Positions 21,694 to 32,282 of a DNA stretch of 64,000 bases are shown piece by piece. Made by a program: the position numbers and the translations under genes. The number at the start of each line of letters is the position of its first letter. Within the stretch, counting starts at the first letter, position 1. Source of the stretch: Heterotrichella gracilis (lineage: Eukaryota; Sar; Xanthophyceae; Tribonematales; Xanthonemataceae); contig JAULBX010014537.1 in assembly GCA_032358255.1 (NCBI GenBank), forward strand, positions 1 to 64,000, written 5' to 3'. A model generated the notes under the pieces. That model had not been told where the DNA came from and made no database searches. It saw only the letters and a list, made by a program, of their open reading frames with translations.

Positions 21694-22940
21694 CAGCAAA
21701 CGCACTAGGTGTTGAGACAAGCGAGCTCGTACCCTAAACGATACCTATGGTTGGAATGTGAAGGAAAATGCTCTACAGGCAGCACAAATTTACAAGGTTG
21801 TTGTGAAGCGGCTTACCTTCTGCTGCTGAATGGGCGATGCGCTAGCTGCAGTCAGGGTTCAGTTATCCAAGAGGGGATTAAGGAAGGCATCTCCGTCAAA
21901 CTCCGCATCCCCGTTTGCAGCATGCAGGCGCTCCTCCAGATTTTCTTGGAGGAGCGCCTGCATGCTGAAACAGGGATGCGGAGTTTGACGAGGATGCCTT
22001 CCTTCATCACCTCTTGGACAGCTCTGAGTCAGCTGGATCCTGACTGCAGCTAGCGCGTCGGGCGTTCATGAAGGGCGGCCTAGGCTGAACCTCCTGCATG
22101 ACGCGCACAGCTAGCCTGAGAATGGCATTTGCAAGGCCTATGAATGCAATATTCAGGGTACAGGGCAGTTGGTTTTTTAGCATGGAAGTGTGGAGGATGA
22201 TTTGAGAATGCCCTGCACTGAACTGAGGTCTGCGTCAGTTCAAGAGCAGCTGTCACTCCCCTTCAAGGTGCACACCAATGTGGATACCTTCCGCAGGTGC
22301 ACATGATGCGACTGGCGCTGGAGTGGCTGGAGTGCAATGGCCCAAGTTACAAAAGATGGCATACCTTTTCACCATCAGCCTACGCAGGTGCCGTTGCAGG
22401 TGTCGGTGCAGGTGCCAGTGCCCCTGCTGCTGCCTCCTGCGCCCATCCCTCCTACGCCTATGGCTCCTGCACAAGTGCAGGTGCCAGTGCCCCTCGCCCT
22501 GCCTCCTGCGCCGCGTGCCATGCGTGTCAATCAGTGAGGATGTGCAGCATGGGGCGTGCGCAGTCGGGCTGTGCATCAAGTGCATCATTGCAAGGATAAC
22601 AACAGCGCACAGGCATTGCCCTCAGGGTTGTTGGCCACTAGGAGGGGGTGGTGACTGCGTTGCCACATGTCTTTGCGTGTGGCGCTGAAATTAGTACATT
22701 GAAGACGGTCCTTGTACGACATGCTATCACACTCTCTGAGCACTGCAGCAGATGTGAATGTGAATGTGCATTGCCAGTGCAAACCCAAATGTATTACGCA
22801 GGTACCTCAATGTGCCAGACAATGCATCCCCACCGATACTTGCCGTTGGTGCAACGGGCTGGAGGTCGTTCAGCAGCCCCTGGTTGTTGCATGAGAAGAT
22901 TCCTTGCCAGCAATACTCTCCCTCCTCGGAATAGCCATCC
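21694..22940. mobile_element. Dispersed repeat, copy 2, carrying a nested fold-back
   Basis: This is the partner of 18460-19490 (see that entry). The copy is longer because a ~220-bp fold-back at 21838-22058 is present where copy 1 has only a few tens of bases around the shared word CTAGCTGCAGTC. A compositionally biased stretch rich in GCAGGTGCCAGTGCCCCT-like words follows at 22385-22520. Confidence 0.6.
21838..22058. mobile_element. ~220-bp fold-back with ~100-bp arms, nested in a repeat
   Basis: The outer word GCGCTAGCTGCAGTCAG (21839 on) returns inverted as CTGACTGCAGCTAGCGC (to 22058). The inner part is strongest: GCAGCATGCAGGCGCTCCTC and GAGGAGCGCCTGCATGCTG flank a 9-nt loop near 21948. 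It probably inserted into, or grew from, the GCTAGCTGCAGTC site still seen in copy 1. Confidence 0.75.
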
Positions 22941-24362
22941 TCATGCTCACCCGCAGCATCCTACACAACTGGCTCATCTCCCGCCTCAATGGCCGCCACA
23001 ATAGCGTTCACAAAGGCACCCGCCTCGTCATCCTCGTCCGCCTCGTCCGCCTCGTCAACCTCCGAGCCTCAGCAGCCTCAGATGATGAGGAGGAAGCAGC
23101 TGGCGGAGCCTCCGCAGCGGCATTGAGGAGGAGGAGGAAGGGGAGGCTAATGAAGAGCAGGCGGCCTCGGAAGATGATGCGTGGAGTAGGCTGACGCACC
23201 AGCCTCCGACTCCAAGGTGGAGGAGGAGGAAGTGGAGGTGGCTGACACAGCAGCCTCAAGCCCCGGCCCCTGGAGAACAGCATCACCAGGTGAGGTTGAG
23301 CTTGGATGGCGGTTTGTTGCACATGGCCGCCCAAGACACTGCAGCATGTCAGATGGTGCCGCCAATTGGCAGATTTGTGAAGGCAAGGGCACTACACAAT
23401 GTGATGATGTCATTCAACTTACTGCAGATGACATATTAATTTTTCTTACTGAATTGATGAAAATATATGCAAGGGATTTAACAGTATGGAGTGAGTGATC
23501 CTGTACCGCCTCCTTGGCAGCCGTGATGATCCTTCGCCACCTCCTTGGCAATCAATTGAAGTTGTATATTGCAAGAGGAGCGCTGGTGGAATCGACACAG
23601 CCAGGGTGCAGGTACAGTTTCAAAATGAGATATTGGAAGCCTTCAAACTACTGCAAATGACAGGCTGCATGGGTGGCATGGCGCTCAGCGGATACATGTG
23701 ATACAACCAACCTGAGAATGCAGGTGTGTATGAACAGCAGCACGCACCTGTGCTGCAGCCTCCTCCTCAGCCACCTCAGCCTCGTCAGACTCAGCCAACT
23801 CAGCTGCCGCCTCCTGAGCCTCAGGCGCCTCAGCAGCAGCCTCATCGTCAACCGCATTGGCGTGGTTGAACCTGCCTGACCCGCACACGTGCAACCTCAG
23901 CGAAGGCGAGATGACACGCCTCAGTCACAGGGTGGTTAACAACATTGCTGCAGGGTGTGCAAGAACGTCCTCGAGTCCACCTGTCTGCCAGGCACCGGCC
24001 ATAATGTAGAGCTGGTTGGCGCAGGTAATGCAAAATCAAACGCGCGTGCGCATGCATGAACCTTCATGAGACGAGGAAAGATGGAGGATCGGTATTGGTG
24101 CTGATGCCATGCCAGAAATTCATCAGCGCTGGAAAATGGGTGGCAGAGGCTTGAAGCTTGCCAGCTGGGAGCCGCTTGTGAAAGACAGGGCGCATGGCGC
24201 CACGGTGGATGGCATCATGGTGCATTGCATGTCCTGAAGCAACCAGCCTAAGATTGCAACTGTGCATGAAGGGTTATATACAAAGCAATACACATCTCTG
24301 CTGCAGTGCCTGCCTTGTTGGTCCTGCTGCTGGCCATCTTCAGGGCAAGCGTCAGCTGGGCC
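22941..24362. other. Degenerate acidic-coding repeats, no intact gene
   Basis: GAG/GCC-rich sequence at 23040-23270 and 23740-23870 gives Glu/Ala/Ser-rich frames on either strand without conserved domains. The words at 23690-23765 (ACAACCAACCTGAGAATGCA, then TGCTGCAGCC) recur diverged at 24238-24310, implying another dispersed repeat. I assign no gene. Confidence 0.45.
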
Positions 24363-24493
24363 GGTGTGAAGAGCTGCAGGATTCCGCGCTGGCTGCTGCC
24401 GAAGACCACGATGAACTGCACAAGGAGCCTCCTTGTGCAGTTCATCGTGGTCTTCGGCAGCAGCCAGCGCGGAATCCTGCAGCTCTTCACACC
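24363..24493. repeat. Perfect 131-bp palindrome, 64-bp arms, 3-nt loop
   Basis: The arm runs GGTGTGAAGAGCTGCAGGAT from 24363 to 24426, and the exact inverse occupies 24430-24493 around the loop GCC. I found no mismatch. The transcript of either strand would be a hairpin of small-RNA-precursor size. Perfect identity means either very recent origin, selection on structure, or an assembly/sequencing fold-back artefact. Confidence 0.85.
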
Positions 24494-25652
24494 AGCCAGC
24501 CAACCAGAGCACTTAAGAGTACTCTGTTGAAGGTTGCAAGGGCAAGCATGGCACTGGTGTTCAGCTGAGGTGAGCACGGGTGGAAAGAAAAGGCTAGCCC
24601 CAGTGACTGTGATCAACAAAGTCCTTTTTGTGAAGTGGATACAATGGAGCCTGGGTGTGCTCCACTCGTTGTTGTTCCTGTTGGAGGTGAAAAAAGGCCT
24701 GGATGTGCTCATATGTGCCCAAGCAGGACGTTTCTCAAAGAACAGTCGATGCTAGTGGAGTTGAAAGACGGGTGATGACACAGCAGCATACAGCATCCAG
24801 CAGGCTTACGCTAGCACCCCTTTCAGTTCAGCAATTATATACACCAACCAGGGCAACCCAGACCGCCCAACTAGGCTCCATCACTCCAGTAAGAGTCTAA
24901 AGGATTGCACATAGGCCACACTATACATGCAACCATGCCGTCCTGGCCAACGCACCCACCGTCTAGTCTTGGGACCTGGTGCTCTTGCAGGTCAAGCTAA
25001 AATGGAGCCAGGACCGGGAGGAGTGTGGTGGCAAGGTTGTGGTGGGATCCACCGCAGGAGGCATCATTGGCGTAGGTGCTGAAGTGCTTAGCCACACGAT
25101 CTTGAGGGTGTACACTCCCATGAGGCCAAATAGCAAACCATCTCAAGGATGCCTTTCGAGGCTTCCGCACCCGAAAGGTTGCCCTGCCTGGCCTCGTGGA
25201 GAGCGTAGACCCAAAAGGTTTCTAGCGGGGGGATGCTGAATTCTCGTGTGGGGAGATGCGGGGGGATGCGGGGGGATGCGCAGAATGACGAGAAACCAGG
25301 CCAAGGTCTCTCCTGTGCCCAAAAACATAAAATATGTTCAGACTGTTCAAACTCGGGGCTTAAACACTTGGAGAAGAAGCCAGTGAGAACGGTTCAGTGG
25401 TTTGCAAGAAAGATACGCATGCGCTGTCGTTATCGTTCTCCTTCGCGCAGCATTTGCTTACAAGTCGGCCTTGGCAACCGCGCATGCTGCAACATTCAAC
25501 TCGCTTTTTCCAGGCTTGCCAAATAGGGAGGGACATACTGTTTTCGCTGCACCAACAACGTGCATGCTGAGGTGCCAGCTCTCATAAGTCTCCTCCTTTA
25601 CCGGATTCCGCTACTGGCTAACACAGCCAGCGACAGCTGGCCGGCTATTCAA
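24494..25652. other. Upstream flank of the Crypton-like gene
   Basis: No exon could be joined convincingly to the recombinase gene from this stretch, although an upstream 5' exon is possible. It contains a small array of GGGGGATGCG units at 25254-25278. I see no tRNA or terminal repeats. Confidence 0.35.
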
Positions 25653-28600
25653 ATGCTTGGAGCAGGTGTCCCAAGCCCCGGGCCTTGCAGCAGCTACTTG
25701 GAGGAGGAGGACGACGAGCAAGACTATGAAGAGTATGTAGCAGAGAGTATGGAAGAGGACGAGTGTGCCAGCGCAGGCGCAGCTCTTCGTTCCCTTCGAG
25801 CAGCCAGAGGGAGAGCAACTGCTGCTGCTGCTGCTGCTACACAGGTCGCCACTGCATTCGACCCTGCTGCTGTTGTGTCCGCCCAGACCATACAACAGCA
25901 GGTCATCGAGGACAAAAACGATTTGCGGCCAGAGGGGACGAGTAAAGCGTACAAGAAGGGGCGTGACTGGTGGGAGGTGCGAACAGCTAGAACAGCCTGC
26001 ATGCATGCATTGTGCTGGTGCTTTTCACGCTGTGCTGGATGCTGCACAACTGGTGTTTTCCAACTTTGCTGTGAACAGAGTTAAAACTGCCTGCGCAGGA
26101 ATTCTGCAACGCCCAACATGAAGCTGACAGAATCGTCACCCCAGACAAGTTCCTAAGGTTTCTCAACTGGTGCCTGGGCAAGCAGAACTCTGGAGCTGCC
26201 ACTGGTGAAAAGACAGGGTCCAAGGTGGGCTCTGCTCTGCACAAAGTGTCATATCTGAATCTACTGTCGTCATTGCATATAAACAAGTTGCACATCTTGC
26301 AGAGGAAAATGGTGTCCATGAGCTGTGATATGCTGGACAACATCATCAAGTCCATTGTGGACTTGTACAAGGACCAGTGTGCCACGGGGTTGACCCTTCC
26401 AGCTTTTGTGGTAGACCTGCGCAAGGTACCCGGTGTCCAGGCCATGCTTGCCAACTTGAAGCGCAACACTTCGAAGCGTACTCGTGGGTAAGTGTTCCCA
26501 ACCTGCCTCACTGAAGGCAAGCACTGAAGCCTGTTCAAGCCCATACTCACAAGTCCAACTTCGCACTGCCAATTCTGAACTGTCCAACCACTATGTACTG
26601 CAGGATGTACTCCGACCGGCAAGCCAACTGCATGGGTGATCAGTACACTCAGCAGGAGCTGAAGCTGGCTCTGCACGCCCGGTACAGCCAGCATACGAAT
26701 GCAAACAACGACCTGACTGCCGCGTAAGTACCACGCAGGACTTGCTTCAGGGTGTGTGTGTGTGCGCTGGGCCATGGCTGCTAACCTGCTTTTGGAACCA
26801 ATAGACACCTGCGTGGCACAATTGCCCAGTCCTACCCATCTTTACCCTATGTGATGCATCTTGCAGGGCCATGATGGCGTTCTGCCAGGGCAACCTGAAC
26901 CGGGGCGACTCCGCCCGCAGGGTGCAGTTATGCGACACGTTTCTGCACACTCTGCACGATGTGGACACTCGCGGGGACACCATTGTTGTGCTTGGCACTT
27001 TGAACGACAATGGGAAGTTGAATCAGGTGTGGCCCACCTAAATTCCTGTTTAAAAGCTGGTGCATGAGCTGGTTGGGAAAGTGGCAATTAAGTGACTCTG
27101 TTCTCACTTTGGCAATGTGCATGTGTAGCATGGCAGAAAGGAAGTCTCCTTTCTTGCCCGGGCCCAGGACCCCCTTTTGTGCCCAGTGGGGATGCTCTTT
27201 GATGTGCTGTGGGACCGGCACGAGCCAGGGACAAGTGGGGCTGCTACGGACAGGGAGCCGTTCCCAGATCTCTCAGCTCCCGAGCATTGGTGAGGCTGCT
27301 TTTCAGAGTATGTCTGTGCACATGTATGCAAGGGTTTGCATCTATGCCCACCGTGCAAGCTGATGGTTGCGCATGCACGCAGGTATGACACCTTCTTGTT
27401 CCAGGCAGTCAGCGGTGGGCAGATGAGTTACGACGCCCACAGGCGCGCAATGGCGTGGAACCTCAAGGCTGGGGGTTCAGCGTGCACCTCCAAGACTCAT
27501 GCCGGGAGGAAGGTTGGTGCAAGGCACATGAGAGACAAAGGGTGAGAGGATAATGGTCATTGCTTTTCATTGAAAAAATCAACACCCCAAACGCAGAGTT
27601 GGAGTTAACCCTGGCTCCGGATCCGCAGGGCTGTTTTTGCTTTTTTTTGTGTTTGACAGTGACCACCCCACTTCATGCCTTGGCGGCCATGTTCCCAACA
27701 CACAGGGCTTTCAAAAACCTTACAGAACCCTACCCTAGGGTATGCAATCGGCAGTTTTTGGAAGCCCCACCATGTTTTAATTTGCTGCAGGGTGTCCAAG
27801 CAGGATGTGTGTAGTCTGGCGCGGTGGAACCAAGACAGTGCGCAGTTGAGCTATATGGACAAGCCTTCAACCAGGGCCGTTTTGGTTGCAGCTGGACATA
27901 CTACCGCAGGGTATCACATCTTGCCACGTGCCCAGTTCAAGCCTCCTGTGGAGCTGTTGGAGCAAACGGAGTGGTACAGCTGGGTGCAGGGTGCCAAGGA
28001 GGCATACAACAAGGTATTGCCACCCAGACACTTTAACATTGCTTCGGACAGGATTATAGCTGCTAGCCAGTGCATGTTGCGATTCTATTCTTCGATGTGC
28101 CCATGGCAGATTTGTACTTGTTGGCTTGGAGCGCCCTTTTGCCTAGCCATTGTAGTCGGGTCCTTTATTTATTATATTGCAGCCCGCCCGCGCTGCATCT
28201 AGTTCTCCTCACATTGATTCAACGCCCTTCAATTGTCCACTTTAAAATAAAAAAAACCCTAACAGCTACTAGTAGTATTGTGTTGCTCTCTATTTACCAC
28301 TGATTGTACGTGTATGTTCTTGCAGTCTGGCAGCAACGAGATTGCTGCCAAGCAGTTCATCGGCCTCATGGACAAAGGGCTGGAGTGGTTCCTCCAAGAC
28401 GCAGTGTTCAAGCAACGCGCATACCCGCAGCACACCATGTTCACGCGGCACCGCCGGCTCTTTGGTTCCAAGCTGTGGAGCGAGTGGTCAGCGAGCGTTT
28501 ACGAGGCGCACAGCAAGGCGATGAAGGAAATCCCTGCATTGGAGCAGTACTCCTTGGGACAGGTGAGGCGGGGTGATCTGTGCACACGGTGCATGCATGT

Positions 28601-30223
28601 GGTAGTATTTTTGTTGCCAGCTGGTCTCCTGGTGGTCAGCACTTTTCTTACATGCATGCCATGTCCATTCTGACTATGTTATGCATATTTGTGAAGCACG
28701 CAAGCATAGTGCCATGGCCATGTGGAGTGCATCAATACCAGCATGTGTTGCGTAAATACATCTAGTAAGACGGTGTTCGGGTCAGTAGGGACCTGCAATA
28801 TTTGGCAGCTTCACGTGACTCCCGTTTTGCTGCATGATGCAGATGGGTCAGGGCCTTGATCGAATCCAGCACTACATCCAGGAAGGCCAACAGATCATGA
28901 TAAAGGGCATGGAGGGGCTGGTGGAGGCACTGTCCAGCCTGTGTGCAGAGGGCTCAGCGCTAAACCCCATGGGGACCGGGGCTGGGCTGGCGCTGGGAAT
29001 CACCCCTGCACGACTGGCACAACCAGAGCCGCAGCTACAGGTGCAGCCACAGCCGCAGCAGCTACAGGCGCAGCCACAGCCGCAGCAGCTACAGGCGCAG
29101 CCACAGGTGACAGTCCTACCCAGCAGGGTGGTGGGCGTGGCCCCGTCCTACCCAGCGGGGGGTTCAGTGCAGCTGGGTACCACGCGCCCACCCATTGGAG
29201 GCGTGGCAGCAGCAGCTTGCGAGGCTGGGAGGGCTGCAGCACGAGCTAGGCAGCAGCAACAGCAACAACAACAGCAGCTGGGGGGGTGCGTCACTTCCCA
29301 GCATGGTGCACGCACATCTATCCTCAGTGGGCTGCGTGATGCTTTAGCAGCCACGCAGCGGGCCATCCCCAGCCATGCGCACATTGCCAGCACCTCAGGA
29401 TATGCAGGTGCAGCTGTGACCAGTGCAGCCCCGGCATGTGTCCCTCCCCCAGCCAGTGCCGCGACAGAGCCTATGGATACATCAATGAGGCTGGGCAGAC
29501 CTGCGCAGCGTGAGGCCCCTCCGCGTGCGAATAAGGTGGCTGCAGAGCTTCAAGAGCATCCACATGTGCTGGAATTCTTGCATGATCTGCGTGAAGCTGG
29601 GCCTGGGTATACAACCCTTTTTGGAGAAAATTGGGATGCTGCCCCTGCGGTGTGGAAGTTGTACACCCAAGGTCCCCGTGGTGCATTGTACAGCGTCAAG
29701 CAGTTGGAAGACAGGTGCGTTGTCTACCTGCAATCTGAATACTTCAGCACAAGCACTGTGTTGAGTATTACACCAAGCCCACTCCATGCTGTTTGCATCC
29801 TTTTCCCCCGCAGCAGTACATTTAATGGGGGGTTTTATTCCGCCACTCTAGTGTGGTGGCAGCTGCTAGCCGATAGCAAGCACTTGTTCACATTGTTGCA
29901 CATTACATTGATGAGATGAACAAAGTGCCGTGACAGATTGTGTGTGCACAATGTGCAGGGTTGGCAATGCATGGCGCAAGGGGGCTTTTGAGTGCTTCAA
30001 CAACAAGTACAACAAGATGGACACGCTTGTGAAGGAGGTGCACAAGATAGCAGATGCATTGGTGAGAAGCAATGCCGACATGCCAAGGGCAGAGGCTTTG
30101 GCAACAGCTGTCGCTCAGGTGGAGGAGCACCGCTGGGCTGTCGGGGTTGAGAAGGACTTAGAGAAAGTGCCAATGGCATACAGCCGGTATGTGGATACCT
30201 ATCTCCGCCAGCACCGGCAGTAG
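25653..30223 (+). CDS. Crypton-type tyrosine recombinase with C-terminal GCR1_C-like domain
   Basis: Ten exons join in frame: 25653-25976, 26099-26487, 26604-26723, 26867-27026, 27129-27289, 27383-27541, 27791-28013, 28326-28562, 28843-29714, 29959-30223 (969 residues; 943 if 26225-26302, an in-frame 78-nt GT..AG segment, is spliced). The start is uncertain: an in-frame frame extends to 25560 and an upstream exon is possible. The N-terminus is acidic (EEEDDEQDYEEY), followed by a SAM-like N-domain (VTPDKFLRFLNWC). The catalytic domain shows Arg295 in RGDSARR, the HxxR box THAGR (His424, Arg427), and Tyr459 in RWNQDSAQLSYMDKP, the tetrad of tyrosine recombinases in the NDC10/Crypton arrangement; GYHILPRAQFKPPVELLEQ is also family-like. 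A Gln/Pro-rich linker leads to WKLYTQGPRGALYSVKQLED...WRKGAFECF, resembling the GCR1_C DNA-binding domain. All key residues are intact and no stops interrupt it, so it is active or domesticated. Confidence 0.85.
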
Positions 30224-31384
30224 GGCGGGATGGGCAGCCACCTGCAGCCGGTGCAGCTGGCGCCATATAATCCCTAGTGAGAGTGTCCATTTCGCTTGAG
30301 CTGGGCATTCACGACCCGTTGTGCGTGCCATGTTGCCCCTGTGTCATCTTGGGGTTAGAGATGGGTTGTGATTTTGTCACACCCATGTGTAATCAAGCGA
30401 GGGTTTTACATGGGATGGGATGTGGTCAGACTCAGTAAAACAGTGTGGAGGGGACTGGGGGTAGTCTTATTGTGGTGCACAAATGCAAGAAGAACAGTGT
30501 TGCCCGTTCAAAGTTGAGTTCTAAGTGATGTCGCTTTATATGTGCATGCATGCAATATTGCAAGCACAGTTGCAGAACTCCAGTCACACTTACATTCACA
30601 TTCACGTGCAAGGCAGCCATGTCACACGGCATTTCATTTCAGAATCCCCGTGCAAGACAGCCGCCGTGCGACACATGCATTTGCGGGCCGCCCCTCCCAT
30701 GTGGTGTACAGCACAGCAAGGGAGGGTGTTTTGTAACAGGAGTTAACGCAGCCAGGATTTTCTTTTGGACAATTTTTTTGTTGATTCAATTTGCATGCAT
30801 GCCAGAGTCACCGGGAATTCTGTACACCTGGGTCTCTTATTGGTTTTCATGTCACGCCATGTCACTGACATAGTACGATTGGGCAGCGCAATGCCGCCAT
30901 GTTCAAATTGCCATGGCCAAATGTACACCTTCTGAGACTCGTGGTACCAAGCGCAACCGTAGCTGCATTTAGTGACAGTCTGTAATCACTCGCACATGTG
31001 AATGTTGATAACAATTGTCGCCACGGTGGCATGCACTGGGCGCCCAAGTGCAACTGTTGCATGCTGTGGCAGCATTGGGCCAACAGCGTGCGCATGCGAG
31101 TGACTCAAGACTCTGAGTGACTGTCGCTGCTACTCATACTTGTTATACGGTAGTGCATTCACACCAGAAGCAGATCAGTGAAGTTTAAACGGTGTACCCA
31201 GGTATAAATGATTGTGCCGCATACTATCTATTAGAAAACTTCTAGGTTGTCAGCCCCGTCACGGCGGTCAAGTAAATTGCCATTAAACCTGCCTGCAGTC
31301 AAGGAAAATAAATTTTGCTGGAATGCAGCCACCTGGTGGGAAGACTCTTTCAACTACCCAGCACATGTGTTTTTGAACGGTTAT
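30224..31384. other. 3' flank of the Crypton-like gene
   Basis: No coding exon recognised. The gene's 3' UTR probably occupies the first few hundred bases. Cryptons lack terminal inverted repeats, so I cannot place the element's right end from sequence alone. Confidence 0.35.
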
Positions 31385-31930
31385 ATACAGTGCCGCGTTG
31401 CCCCACTGGCACTAGGCAGCCGGGTTTGCAGCCCTGGCAGCTTGCATGCTGCCCAGCTGGCTAAGTCAAGCCAACTCCCCCGTCGCCACCACCGCAAGGG
31501 AGGGATGACACCTGCAACCACCTTGCACATGTCAAACACCCTCTAGGAAAATATGCACAGCGCTATGAAGTGCGGCACTGCCCCCATTAGCGCTAGGCAG
31601 GTGGGTTTGCTGTCATGGCAGCGTGTGTGCTGCGCACCATCTAAACCTTACTGGACGCCCCGTCGCCAGCACCGCAAGGGAGATATGACACCTGCAACCA
31701 TCTTGTACATGTCAAACACCCTCTAGAATACTATGCACAGGGATATGAAGTGCTGCATTGCCCCCACTAGCACCTGCATGCTGCGCAGCTGGCTATATCA
31801 CCCTGCACACAAGGAGCTCCCCGCCACCACCGCATGGGGAGGTTGGACACTTGCAGCCACCTTGCACATGTCAAACACTCTCTTAGCACTATTGCGCATG
31901 AAAGTAGTTGCTGCATCGCCCTTAGTGCCA
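31385..31930. repeat. ~180-bp tandem repeat, just over three copies
   Basis: Units share TATGCACAG.G.TATGAAGTGC, CATTGCCCCCACTAGC, CACCGCA.GGGAG, and TTG.ACATGTCAAACACCCTC, with starts near 31385, 31553, 31737 and a partial unit near 31900. Divergence between units is about 15-20 percent by eye, so this is an old satellite-like array. No open frame spans it. Confidence 0.8.
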
Positions 31931-32282
31931 TCATGCGCGGCTTTGCACCTGCAGTTCCCAACCTGGTTTTGCACATCAATAATAGACTTGACGTTTTTCA
32001 CCACCCACCATCAACCCCCCAGAAAGAGTACTGGCAGTGCAAACACCACCACCTATGTCTACTACGTCTCAAACATTTGGTCATTAATAACCCAAATAAT
32101 AATGTGAAAACAGACAATATCCACTTATTCCCATACCGTTGTTGGTCCCCATAGCACAGGAGAAGTAGCCGCCTTCACCGCTGCCACTCACTGTGGGTTT
32201 GTGTCCTGGATTGCAATTGTTTCGAGTATAATGTGCCAAAACCCTAAACCCTAAACCGCCGTCGCCTCACGGAGGGTTGGCA

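Noticed and set aside
22904-23334. Glu/Ala-rich and Arg-rich frames
   Set aside because: Compositional artefact of GAG/GCC repeats; no conserved domain and no splice logic.
24123-24568. Matching frames on both strands (EELQDSALAAAEDHDELHKE)
   Set aside because: The identity is forced by the perfect palindrome at 24363-24493 and is not evidence of a gene.
31385-31930. CRISPR-like array
   Set aside because: The units are whole diverged ~180-bp repeats without short identical repeats and unique spacers, and the DNA is eukaryotic.
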